Shown in pieces: positions 1-11,896 of a stretch of 64,000 nt of DNA. The stretch covers positions 3,906,001 to 3,970,000 of the forward strand of contig CP126196.1 in NCBI GenBank assembly GCA_030272155.1, read 5' to 3'. Origin of the DNA: Tetradesmus obliquus. Lineage: Eukaryota; Chlorophyta; Chlorophyceae; Sphaeropleales; Scenedesmaceae. Below the pieces are notes generated by a model, which did not search any database, was not told the DNA's origin, and saw only the letters and a program-made list of their open reading frames with translations. The position numbers and the translations under genes are program-made. Positions within the stretch are counted from its first letter, which is position 1, and every line of letters starts with the position of its first letter.

Positions 1-3000
1 GCACGACCTTTGCCTCCAACAATGCGCGGTATGCAGAAAGCATGCGATGCAGTGAGAACAGCACTGCAGAGGTGCACGCTGTATCTTTCCTGAACAACAC
101 CGCAGTCAGTGGTGCAGGGCTGGTGCTCGTTGACAGAGCCCAGGTGAGGTTACCGTCAGCAAGCGTGCCTACAATGGCTTTGACACTAGAGACAGCTGGC
201 TGATTGTATCCTCCCCTGTAAGTTTACGGTTAAATAAGACGTGATGTTTGTTTGCTTGTGTTATTTTGCCGTGGCTTCGTTGGTTTTCAATTGAAATGAC
301 AGCTGCTAAAACAAACAACAAACCTTAGTGACTCTTTATCCTGGAGATGTGAGGCGTACCTCGTGTGTGGCCAGTAGCTTGAACTCTGATGCGATGGCAG
401 CGACTGCATGCAACATTTGCTATCGGGCTCCACTTGTGCATGTAGTTGCAGAGTTTGAGGTGATGACCACCCGCAGGCAGCAAACAGCCTCCAGAGCGCC
501 TGCACCTCGTCGCACGGTTGTGTAGCCCGTGTCGAAGCACTTTGAGTTGTTTGAAAGTGCGCTGCCAGCCGCATACAGCCCAACACTGCACCCGTGTGCC
601 AGGATTGGTTGTGTCAGCACACGAGTTGGTGAAAGTATGCAGGCTGAAGGTTCTGTGTGGCAGCCACGTGCGCGAATCTCTGCATGCAAAAATGCTTATA
701 TGACCAAATTGTGCAATCTACACCGCTGCTACGCGAGTGTATGGCCTACAATGCTTGTGCTGCCCCTCCAGCAGCACTGTGCCAGCCCTAGTGCAAGCCA
801 CATGCAGGGTTTAGGGTTTGACCCCGGACCTGGGGTTTAGGTTTGAAGCACCCCTAGACCAGCCACACATAGTTTCAACCCCATTTGAGAGCTTTCGGAA
901 TATGATCTTTCTCCCTTAATGAAGTTTGCTGAAGTTCGGGCAGTGACGTTGTGAAATGTGAGGGTATGCGTTACAAAGTGCATTCTTAATGTAAAGCTGT
1001 GTGTTGGTGTGTCTGAGCACCTGACATGTGCAGGTGTTGTACGTTGCTACGTGTGACCTGGCTGATTGTAAGTTGTGCTGGATGTTGCGATTGGATTGAC
1101 AAGTTGTTCTTGCATGCCTGCTATTACATGAATGCCGCCACTGCTGGCCTGTCCAAAACATACATTACATTACATTACATTACATAAAACAAATATAAGC
1201 TATTGGACCAGCACGCCAATGTTGCCATCACTGCTTTGTGCGATGACTGCAGAGACAACGGCAAATCAGCGTTAAAGTGCTAATCACTAGCACATCATTG
1301 TTCCTCGTACAGCTCACATGCATCATGTCCTGGTTTCTATAGAATATTCATTGTGTTGGGCGTTGTGCCCGTTGAGAGCGCAGGTATCAATCAGCAACAG
1401 CAGACTCATGGGCTGCCAGGCTGAACTTGGAGGAGCTGTTGTGGCTGAGGACAGCAGCAGGCTCAACGTGCATCGCAGCACCTTTGCAAGTAACGATGCA
1501 TCGTATGGAGGCTTGGTGCTGGCAAGAGGGCTCAGCAGGGTGTCCATGAATGAATGCCAGTTTGAAGGCAACACAGCAGACAAACGTGGGGGTGTGCTGC
1601 AGGCACAGGACAGCACGCAGGTGCGCTGGTACCAGCTGCAAATGCTGCAACTGTGTTATGTTGATGACCCTGATGCTTTATTGTGTGGTTGCACGCTACT
1701 CTGAAGGTGCATAGGTCTGCTTTGTTACTTGGAGTTTGTTCTGTATAGATCTCATTCCCAGACTCTTGGTCAGGTGCTTAACCATGCATACCAGTGCAGT
1801 TGCTGGCACCAACCCGCAAAGTGAACCACGACCTTCTCTTGCTGATTACTTTGATGCTTTTGCAACAACCACAGGTGCTGTTTCAAAATTGTACGCTCAG
1901 CAACAGCAGCTCTGAGACAGGGGGCGCTGTGGGAGCTTAGGAAAACACATCTGTAGCCATCCACGACAGCCGCACGGAGTTCAGCAAGGCATCAGATTCG
2001 GGCGGCGGCCTGTACTTCGATGGCAACAGCACCTCTCGCACCTGCTGATGGTCAACAACAGTGCTGAAGCATCAGGCGGAAGCTTTGCGGTGTTTGGATC
2101 TGCAAAGGTGTGTGCTGCAACACATGTTTGGCGTAGGCATTTCATGCACTGAGTTGCTGATGTACTTCAGCCAATGCTGGCAAACTTTTTTCCCCCCATG
2201 ATCAAAGTGTTGCAACATTCCTAAGCAGTTGGACTCTCCCTACATAACCAGCACTGCTGCCTACTGACAAGGCCGGACAACATTGCTGCTGATGTGTCTG
2301 TGTTGGCCAAGTCAAACTGCAGCAGTGAAAAGCAACTGTGTGGTTGCGCTGGTTGCTGCTCTGGAGTTGCGGCAGGACACTGAACACATTTCTCTGTCAA
2401 ATGTGTTGGTGACCAAGGCCGTTTTGTATATATCTTGCACTTTGCAGGTCAACGCAACAGGCGTCATGTTTCAAGCCAACAATGCCAAGAATGGCGGGGG
2501 CATGTTGATTGGCGGCGAGGCTGAGACGAGCCTCAGCAATTGCACTCGGTGCAGACTCACAGCCACCGTCAATGGGGGCGGGGCAGTGTTGGTTGGATCT
2601 TCTGTCATACACTTAGACCCTAGCAACACAGTCATAACTGAAAATGTTGCAGCTGGGTATGGTGGTGGCGTGGATGCGAGTGGCAGTGGATTTGGTGTGC
2701 ATGAATTGCTGACTATCACATTCAATAACACTGCACGCTACGGTGCTGATGTCTCGGTCGTCCCCATCAGCCTTGCCTTGCTCAATAACACTTCCATGGA
2801 CGGGTTTGTCAGCAGGCCAGGAGCAGGCGAGGGTGTCTCGCCTGTGAATTTGAATGTGTCTGGTTATTTTGGCATTCCATGCGATGGCGTTGTAGTCACT
2901 GCCGCTCTAGACGGCATGTACTCTTTGGGAACTGCCACATCAAACAGGCGTGGCATGGTTGACATGATGCTGCGTGTGCAGCAGCCTCCAGGGCTGTACA

Positions 3001-4993
3001 ACATCACATTCAAGGCACTCGACTTCACCGAAGTCCCACCAGCAGTACTCAGCCTTCGTGTGCGCTCTTGTGTGGCGGGCGAGGTTGCGCCCAGCCCAGA
3101 CACTTGCCAGGTGTGCCTGCCAGGATCCTACAGCCTGCACCCCAGCCAGCAGGCCTGCCAGCCCTGCCCGCCAGCAGGAGCAGACTGCCCTGGTGGTGCT
3201 GCCATCCTGCCACTGCCCGGCTGGTGGCACAGCGCAGCAGACTCGGCACAGATGCACAGGTGAGGCGTGGCAGCCGCCAGTGTAGCAACCCTCAACCACG
3301 GCTCGTACAGCATATGAATGTGCATGCAGCCAACAGGTGAAGGCATGCCTGCATTTACTCTCAACTGAATATGGTTATCTCTGCAATGTAGGACATAAGT
3401 CTGATGCAGCAGCATGGCAGACATAAGGCTTGATGTGGCATGCATTTATGTTCTGGGGTTACACCTTGAGCCATCATCATTGATATTTCAACCAAGATAG
3501 AGGTGCTGCTGCTGCACCACATCTGCCACTGTGCAGGTGTCCCAATGCAAAGGCGTGCTATGGTGACAGAGCAGCACTGCACACATGCGCAAACAACACC
3601 ATATGCAGGAGCAGCCACAACAACTACAACGGGAAGCAGTGTGTTGCTGCGTACACTGGTAACGCGTGCGGCAAGTGTGTTGTCGGTTTTGGGTCCACAA
3701 AGCCATTCCACTGCAGGGCTTGCATGAAGCCAGGTGTTATCATTGCATTGTATGCTGTGTCGGCGGTTGTGCTGCTAGGATTTGTCAAGCTCTTGCTGCA
3801 TTTCACACTTGTGGATACATCGGCTGCGCAGCAGCAGGAGCGCACACCACCAGCGGAGTTGATCCGTTGCTTGGTGCTGTATGGGCAGCGCATGCTGATT
3901 GTTGCGTCGCTCAGCATCGACTGGCCGGCAACCATTGCGTACCCGCTGCGTGTGCTGGCTTGGGTTTGGTCCAGCTCCTCTCCTGAGACGCTCAGTGCTG
4001 ACTGTGTATTGCCAGCTAGCAGCAGTTTTCCACTAGCTGCACAGCGAGTGGTCTTCTACCTCAGCATGCCCGCTGCTATGCTGTTGGCGCTGCTGTTGCT
4101 GGAGATGCTGCTGCATGCTAGAAGGCCTGGCACCGCCCACAAGCTGCTGCCTCGCCTAGGCAGCAGCGCCATGGTCGTGCTATTCTTCTTCCTGCCGTCA
4201 CTGCTGCGCACGTTGTTTGGGCTGTTTGCATGCATACCGCTTGATCAGCCTGCAGCATGGCCGTATGAAGCTACTGCAGTTGGCTCGTTTTGGGTGTATG
4301 ACACCAACAGCGCGTGCTTTGGGACACGTTGGCACAGGATTTTGGCGTTTGGGCTGGGCGTGCCACTGGTTGCACTGCTGTGCGTAGGCATTCCAGCAGT
4401 TATTATCCATGTCACGGTGTCCAACAGGAGTCTCTTGGATGACGCAGAGTTCAGGCGCCGCTGGGGCTTTCTCACGCAGGCCTATCGCCCCAAGTTCTGC
4501 TGGTGGGAGGCTGCAGAGGTTACGGAAACGGCTGTGTTGGTCGCTATCAGTGAGTTTGGGGTGAATATTGGCGCATTCGTCCAAACCATCCTGATGATGG
4601 CTGCGCTGATGCTGACCGCACAGCTGCGGTTGTGGTGCAGGGCCGTACCTACACAAGCAGACAAGCAGGGTGATGGTGCAGAACACACAGTGCCTGCTGT
4701 TCACCACTCTTGTTGGTCACTCGTTCTTGCTGTATGGCCCTGTCCTGCCCGGTGCAGCGTATGGGCTGGCTATGTGTGGCATCCTGCTGGCTGTGAACCT
4801 TGTGTATGTGTGCAGTGTGCTGTGGCAGCTGTTGAGGCTGATTGACTGGCCGGCGCTGGGTGCCACAATCAGCGAGTTTGCGTGCAAGATGTGGAGGGGT
4901 GTGCAGCACATGAACCTGACCATGCAGCGCGCCAAGATGCACCTGCCACGCCGCAATGCACCTGCAGGTGGAAGCAAGTCAGCCGCTACGTAG
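1..4993 (+). pseudogene. Beta-helix / Cys-rich / multi-TM membrane protein, 5' truncated, frame-broken
   Basis: Not recognised as a named gene. Exons that fit are 1-143, 1384-1620, 1875-2107, 2448-3259 and 3537-4993. The first four encode Asn/Ser/Gly-rich repeats of parallel beta-helix style (GGAVVAEDSS, NNAKNGGGMLIGG), like polymorphic-outer-membrane-type repeats common in algal surface proteins. A Cys-rich EGF/TNFR-like stretch follows (CLPGSYSLHPSQQACQPCP, CGKCVVGF; about 3090-3720), then about seven hydrophobic helices (3724-4850). Introns are mostly phase 0; the 3260-3536 intron splits an Arg codon, after which CPNAKACYGD continues. Odd: the exon at 1875 has an in-frame TAG near 1938 and loses frame near 2045. 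In the last exon the TM frame changes about 4630 and again about 4670 before resuming as VQNTQCLLFTTLVGH to the stop at 4993. This may be a decaying gene or sequence errors. The family assignment is by pattern only. Confidence 0.6.
1161..1186. repeat. (TACAT)n microsatellite
   Basis: About five tandem copies of the pentamer TACAT, inside the 1.2-kb stretch between the first two exons of the membrane-protein gene. No coding signal was seen in 144-1383. Confidence 0.85.
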
Positions 4994-7152
4994 CGTTGCC
5001 AGTGCAATGTCCTCAGTCAATGGAGAATCAAACGGCGTGTTTGACCTGTTCAGCCGTTTTTGGTGCGCAAAACCGCATGATTCTTGTGACAGCAGCAGTC
5101 ACAGTATGCTTTGAGGCGCCTGCCGGCTATGCATGATATGAATTTGAGTAGCTCCAGCTACTAGCCTGAGGCTTGGCTACATGTTCTGATACAGGGCATA
5201 TGCGTAGGCATATGCTTTCTAGCCAGCCAATCTATAGTTGAGGATGCCAGAGGATTTGTGTAGCAGTATTGCTAGCAAACACAGGCTTGCATGGCTTGCG
5301 TGCTATGCTTGATAAGCCTGGAATGGTGGTCATGTTCAAAAATGGCTTGATGCCATGCCCCGGTCATTTGCCATATGCATGACTCGTGCATATGCAGGCT
5401 GGCCAGCTAGGTGCCAGGAGTCCTGCCATAATCCTGTAAGTCTTCAAGTGCATGGATGCGCCAATGTGCGCGTGCCACGCGTACTGGCAGCACCGTACTG
5501 GATGAGAGACAGGCTACGTCATGTGTACAGTCTGTTTCTCATAAGGTGTCATGCTGCTTGGAAGATGCTTTGCGTGGGTTTGTATGAGTTGCATAGAGTA
5601 GACTTAAACACGTTGTGTGCATATAGTAGAACAGCAAATTGTATATGTATGTGGTCCACGGGCCTTCAAGTAAGTTACTGGCGAAGGGCCTTTGGCGGGT
5701 TGGGTATTTGGCCAGGTCTTGTGGTGACGGGACCTTCACCGTAAGAGTTTTTCCCCGAAAAGCATGGGCCATGCTGCAATAATGTGTGTTTGGGCAACAC
5801 TATACTAGCTAATGTGTGCAATTCAGCTTGACATGCGTGCTAGCCAGGCCATATATGGCTGCAGTACATAGATCGCACATAGTTGTGTTACACGAGACAA
5901 TGCTGATGATCATCATCACATGATGTTATGCAGCAACACCATACCAGTTCGTAATCCATGGCCAGTTTTGAAGGCTCATTACTGTACACTGCCCAAGCAT
6001 GCAGGAAGCATGGACCTCCGAAGGGGCAAGTTGCCCATGCGGACACTCGAATGCTGTCTACACTATACCCCAGAGCCCACCAGATCAACCCTCAGCACCC
6101 CGGTCAGCACTCGTGTCAAGCTCTCGCAAAAGCAACTTGCGAAAGTCTGTCCTTTGCGAACAGCAAGAGAGCACGCAGAAGATACACTGAATACATAACA
6201 GGCAGCCATGCGGTCAACAGTCCACGCCAATGACAGCGGTGGCTGATTGTCATTGCATGCTGGGGCAAGTCAATGTTGTCGCATGCAACGACAAGCGGGC
6301 CAAATCAGGCCCGCAGCTCACTTTTGCTGCAGGCTTTGATTGCAGATGCCACGACAGATGCAATATCAGAGCCGAGGTAACAGCTGCAACATAAGGCGCG
6401 AGCATCGCACACAACTACACTGCTGTCACTCCACCTGATGCATGCTACGCTGTCCTCAGCACCCCTGTCTGCTGTTGCTGCCACCACAACTGCCAAGCAG
6501 CCGCACCCTGCTGTATACGGCAGTACAGTCCTGGCACAGCAGCTGCACAGTACACCTGGCAATGCGTCAAGCACAGTTCACCTGTGCATAGCACTGTGAC
6601 TGCGTCAGAGCTGCTGCTTGCTGCTGCTGCAGCCCTGACCTGCGTAAAGCATGTAACAATTGCACTCTGCACACAAGTGGGCAGCACCCAACCAGGAAGA
6701 ATGCAGCAACCCCTGAGCAGCAGCAATGCTAGCAAGCACAAACATGAACTGTGCAAAGGGCCGACAACACAGCTTCTGCACACAGCTGCTGCTGTTCCCT
6801 TGACCTCACAGCACAGCTGCCCTGAACGCGCGACACGGATGCAGCTGCCGTGCACCAATGCACCCGCACATCAACCGTAACAGCCCCGCCATGATGCTAG
6901 AATGCTGCAAAAGGCAGCATCTCAGCAGCACAGCACACCAGCCACACAACACACACCACAGAAGCCACCGCGGTGACCACATTTGAGGTGAACTCCAACC
7001 CGCTGGTGTGCTGCACCAGACAGTGCTTTGCCGTTTTTGCAGGATTGCAGGTGGACAAACAGGGAGGCTCCACATCGCAGGAGGCGCTCCCCTCAACATG
7101 CCCGCACTGCCATCCCGCTCACGCTGCACCATGCAAGGTTTGCCACAACTGC
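4994..7152. other. Intergenic region between convergent genes
   Basis: No ORF here shows recognisable protein structure. It holds the presumed 3' flanks of the membrane-protein gene (+) and the aminotransferase gene (-). A TGTAA, the poly(A) signal used by green algae, lies at about 5435, some 440 bases past the stop at 4993, and is a candidate only. The rest is GC-moderate sequence with scattered short CTG/CAG runs. Confidence 0.5.
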
Positions 7153-7695
7153 TCAGACCACCTCGCGCGTGGGGATGACCTTTGCAGTTTCCTGCCAGTA
7201 CTGGATGGCTGGGCCGATGCCGCTGCCAGGCTTGATCTTCATGCCCGAATCAATCATGGCCATCTCGGCTCCGCTGATGGCGCTGCACATCATCAGCTCG
7301 TCCATGTTGCCCAGGTGCCCGATGCGGAAGACCTTGCCGTTGACCTGCAGTAAAGAAAAGAAACAGCAGTTCATGTTAGATAACATGTTTGTAGCATGGC
7401 TACAAAATGCATCTGCACGTCATTGTTCACTATAAATGCAGTTTGTCTGGAAAATAATGCATGGCATTTAACTTGGTGCCGTGGTTGCAGTGGATTGAGC
7501 AGTTGCAGCTTGCTTGAGCATGCTGGCAGAGTGAATGCCACAGCAGCGGCAGCAACCAGCAGCGCCGCGCACCTGTGAGAGGCCGATGCCGATGGACAGG
7601 TTGTAGCGGCTGTACGCGTGCTTCACAATATTGTTGCTGTCGATGCCCTGGGGCGTCTTGATCACTGTCAGGCTGTCGCTGCGCCACCTGCAGCA

Positions 7696-7726
<31 letters not shown>

Positions 7727-10700
7727 CAAACCCACAGGTCAATTTCTGATCACCACGAGAGATGCAAGGTGCATGCGTGGCGCAAGCTTAGCAGTTTAAT
7801 CGAACCAGAGTGTGCTGGAAGTGGAGTTCAGTCAGGGTCACGCGCACCGCATCAACTGCTGCAATAGCTGCACCAGTGGCTGCTATTGCAGGAACTCTCT
7901 CTCGCTGCCTCTCCTCCCCTCTCTATCTTCCTTTCTGTCCCCCCATCGTTCTTGCCTCGCACGCACCTGGGGTGTGCGCACAGCAGCTCCAGGCCCCAGC
8001 CCTCCACCGCCTTGCGCGTGCCCTCAGCCAGCCGGTGGTGGCGCGCCACCACGTTGTCCATGCCCTCCGCCTTGAGCATGGCGATGGACTCCTTCAGCCC
8101 GTACAGCATGGACAGGCTGGGAGTGTAGGGCGTGCTGCCTGCAAGGACGCGGAAGGGCAAGGAACACAACACCAAGTGTTGCACCCAAGCCAGAATCATG
8201 TACGGCATCTGGCCACACAGTGCCATGCGTTTGCTGGTCGCTGTTTCTAGTCGCCCGCTGCTTCTTTTGGCAGCAAGTAAAAAGTCACTCCTCTGCTGCC
8301 GCTGCCACCATAGCATGCGCTATATGTTGCGTGCACGCTGCTGCCACTGCATACAAGCTGTCAACTGCCCCCCACACGGCTGCTCACAGCCCTGCGCACC
8401 TGCCGGGTTGGTCTTGAGCTGGTCCGCAAAGTCGTAGTAGCAGCGCGGCAGCTTGGCGGTCTTCATGTGGTCCAGCGCCTGTGAAAAGAGGAGCAGCACA
8501 GCCATAAACAGTTCAGCTGCTGTGCTAGATGAAAATACTGCAGCGTGGTGTGCAGCGCTGCTCAAGCTGCAGGAGGCTCAAGCACAGCTGCTGCAAACAC
8601 TGCTAAAAAGCCCTTATCCATCTGGCATGCTGTCCAACATCATCAACACAATCTACCCAGCATCCCAGCACGCATCTAACCGCACAACAGCAGCAGCAGC
8701 AGCGCACCTTGTCTGACGCGCACACCAGCGCCAGGCCTGTCGGCAGCGACAGCGCCTTCTGGCTGCCTGTCACCGCCACGTCCACGCGCCAGTCGTCAAA
8801 CTTGAATTCCAGCGCGCCAATAGAGCTGACACCGTCCACCAGCAGCAGCGCAGGGTGACTGGCTGCGTCCATGGCTGCGCGCACACCCTTGATGTCACTG
8901 GTAACACCTGCAAGCGTCAATACACAGCATGATAAGACAGCAGCAGCTTAGGATGCTATCCAAACAAGCAGGTCGATGAGCACTTTTTCTGCGCCAGCAG
9001 GCATAGCTGCTGCAGCAAGCCAAACATCACAGCTGCCCAATCGTGCCCAAGGTCACTACAGCTGCGCATGCAGCAGTGTCTACCACTGCTCACACCTGCT
9101 GTTTTTTAGTGCCACGGCTGCCTGCTGCTGCCGCTGCTGCTGCTACGCCGTCAAAGAAAACCTTCGGCGATAGTTGTGCACGGCCAGCTCTGCATGCTGC
9201 AGTGCCCACCACCGCTAAAAGCCAGCGATGACGCCTGCTGCTGCTGCTGCGGCCGCACAACCAACCTCGCGCACCTGTCGTGGTCTCGTTGTGCACCACT
9301 GCCACTGCCTTGATCTTCTTGTCCTTGTCCTTGGCCAGGATGTCCTGCAGGATGGCCTCGTCAGCACCCTCGCCCCACGGCCTGCGGCAGTTGTAACACA
9401 TATGCACATACGATCTTTTGTAACATGCGTATCTGGATTGCTTATTGCCAGGATGTCCTGCAGGATGGCCTCGTCAGCGCCCTCACCCCACGGCCTGCGG
9501 CAAATGCACAGCACATTTGCACATATGATCATTGGTCAACGCGCGTATCTGGATTCCTCATGGCCAGGATGTCCTGCAGGATGGCCTCGTCAGCACCCTC
9601 ACCCCACGGCCTGCGGCAGACACAGCAGGCGTGCACACACACGGTTACAATCACTATCACTAGTGCCATACATAGTCAGCAAATTGTCGTTGTTTGCATT
9701 TATTCCACAGCAGCGCTTTCAGGGCTCAGCCCTGCACAGCACAGCACTCCACGACCACTGCAGCAGAGAGACAGATGCTGTTTCACTGTCGTTGCCACAC
9801 ATCACGCGCATTGCTGCATCAGAAGACGGGCAAGGATGTGCAGTGAGCTGAGCACGCTGCTTTGAGCGCCAGGCACGATGCTGAAACCCGATTCAAGCCC
9901 ATGCAGGCAGGGCAAACTGGCAGATGCACTGCTGCCTGGAGCGCACCAGGAGAGACCAGCTGCACCTGTTGAAGCCTGTCGCGTCCAGGCAGAAACCAGG
10001 ACAAGCTGCAAGCTGTGCATCATCATGCTGCTGCCTGGGCCAAACTCAACCAGCAGCCAAGCAGCCCCGCACCTGTCGATGGCTGTCATGTTCAGGCAGA
10101 AGTCTAACCAAGACTAGGCGCAAGCTGCGCTCACACTGCTGCTGCTGCCTGGCACACTATCACGCGCACAACTGAAAGCCCTCTGTTGACGCAACAGCCA
10201 GGCACGCACCTGTCAATGACTGTCACGTCCAGGCCCATGCGCTGCATCATGTCAATCCACAGGTGGCTGAACTGCCCGTAGCGGAAGGTCACGATCTTGT
10301 CCCCGGGCGACAGCGTATTGGTCAGCGCTGCCTCCCAGCCGCCAGTGCCGGTGCCTGCAGGAAGCATCATAGTATGAGTCAGCTGCTGTTGCTCAGGTGT
10401 GGGATGTGGACGCAATGGCGCGCAAAGATTTTAAATCCTGTCCAGCAGACAGCACCTGCACAGCCTGCAGTCTGCAAGCTGTGCTGCTTCACTTGTGTGC
10501 TGCTGTACTCAACACGAGCTGCAGCTCACCCGTAGACAGGGCTGTAATGGTGTGCCGCTTGACTACACTCTCTTGTTATGCTCGCACTGCTGCAGCCTGT
10601 GCTGCTGTTCCTTATCCACTGCTCTACTCAACATGAGCTGTGGAGCGTTCATACACAGGGCTGCAGGACACTGCGCAGCTCGCTGTCACAGCAGCAACTG

Positions 10701-11896
10701 CAGCAGCAAACCAGCACGCACCTCTGCCACACTACCAATTATAAGCTGCGCACAACCCACAGACCAGCTTGCAGGAATCTGCTCAGCTGACACAGCCAGA
10801 CCACGGCTCACAGCAGCAGCACACTAGGGCGCACCTGAGAAGATGAAGGGCGTGCCTGCCTGCGTCTGGAACACGTACTTGCTGTCAGCCAGCACATCCT
10901 TGAAGAAGGCAGCGAACCAGGGGTCCCTGTGGTTCTGGCCCGGCACATTCATCGCGCGCAGCACGCGGTCATGGATGTTGACCGGGCCTGCAGGAAGTTG
11001 TTGTTGGTTTGCAGGAAAGCAGTCGACGGTTTGCAGGAAAGGTGAGTAGCGGCTGGATGCACAGCAAGGAATTGCATGCGTATCCTTGCACGTGGGTGAG
11101 GCACACGCGTGGGAAGATTTGCCTGGGCACATCAGCGACACAAGATGAAGGCAGTGCTGTGGCATGCCAACATGCATAGGTGGCTTGCAAAGTAAAGGAG
11201 CAACAGTAATCATGCAGGTGCATAGTGCAATAGGCTGTACAGCAGGCACGCAGTGAACCACCCTGCTGGATTGAGGTTGTAGTGTTTGCAGTTGTACCAT
11301 GAGGTACCACTGCTGTGCCATACAGCTTTGCTGCTGTCTCTACCTTCCCGGCGCTGGGTGTATGGGATGTATATATCATGACCAGTGCAATACATTCATT
11401 GCTTCTGCTGCTGCTGTTGTATCCCTATGCTGAGCAGCAGCAGCAGCATGCTAGGTGTCCTGCTGCTCTGCTGTAACCACCTATGCAGGTGGATGTGCGA
11501 CACTGCTACTCCAGCGCTGCTGCGAGTGCTGAATATGTTGTTAGAAAGTCGAGGCATTGATCAGCACGCAAAAAAACGCTATTGCGTTTCGCCAGACTTG
11601 TCGCGAGCCCCTCCCTCCAATCCCCAAGCTCACCAGGAACAAACAGATGGTTCCTGCCAGCCGGTGTGTATGAGTAGTCTGCCTGCACTGCCTGCAATGG
11701 GGTGTCAGCCTGCGCTCAAGGAAGCAACAGGGAGGAAGCACGGGTGTGAGAGTTGGGAGTTCCAGGGCAGGGTGGTAATGCTGTTGCACAAAGTGCTCAC
11801 GTCTGATGGCATCGCGTGAGCGAGACCCCTGGTACATTGCTGCAGAAGTCCAGCAAGCTTCTGCGCCTGGCAAGCTTTGGCAACATGTGAGAGCAT
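7153..11896 (-). CDS. AGT1: Serine:glyoxylate aminotransferase with N-terminal presequence
   Basis: Class-V PLP aminotransferase of photorespiration (serine + glyoxylate to hydroxypyruvate + glycine). Ten exons on the minus strand: 11896-11801, 11691-11634, 10987-10835, 10354-10210, 9381-9275, 8907-8708, 8478-8400, 8138-7967, 7687-7573, 7344-7153. They sum to 1317 nt (438 aa) with consistent phases. Hallmarks in order: GRNHLFVPGPVN, GTGGWEAALTNTLSPGD, VAVVHNETTTG, LLVDGVSSIGALEF, GSQKALSLPTG (PLP lysine), YTPSLSMLYGL, KVFRIGHLGN. These match plant AGT1 closely. Exon 1 adds about 32 residues starting MLSHVAKACQAQKLAG, with basic, hydrophobic and no early acidic residues, as in a mitochondrial presequence. 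The C-terminus is TREVV, not a PTS1 signal. The start ATG is preceded by CAAAA. Intron 4, upstream of exon 5, carries two partial copies of that exon's 5' end. Confidence 0.93.
9335..9620 (-). repeat. Three tandem copies of the 5' half of an AGT1 exon (~115-bp spacing)
   Basis: The block that reads RPWGEGADEAILQDILA on the minus strand occurs near 9381-9335 (the real exon, which continues with KDKDKKIKAVAVV), 9497-9448 and 9613-9564. The start points are 113 and 116 bases apart. Each copy retains the CCGCAG|G acceptor-like sequence. Copies 2 and 3 lack the rest of the exon, so they are intronic partial duplicates. Confidence 0.9.
9963..10103 (-). repeat. Degenerate copies of AGT1 exon 4 donor end
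   Basis: Two segments (about 10070-10103 and 9963-9995) resemble the 3' end and donor of the exon at 10354-10210 (the part encoding VTVIDR plus GT). They lie downstream of it in the same intron. The nearer copy keeps most bases (CGCACCTGTCGATGGCTGTC on the plus strand); the farther copy is weaker. Confidence 0.65.

Noticed and set aside
5355-5744. 129-codon plus-strand ORF
   Set aside because: No motif or low-level similarity was recognised, no splice partner, and the composition is as in the surrounding non-coding sequence.
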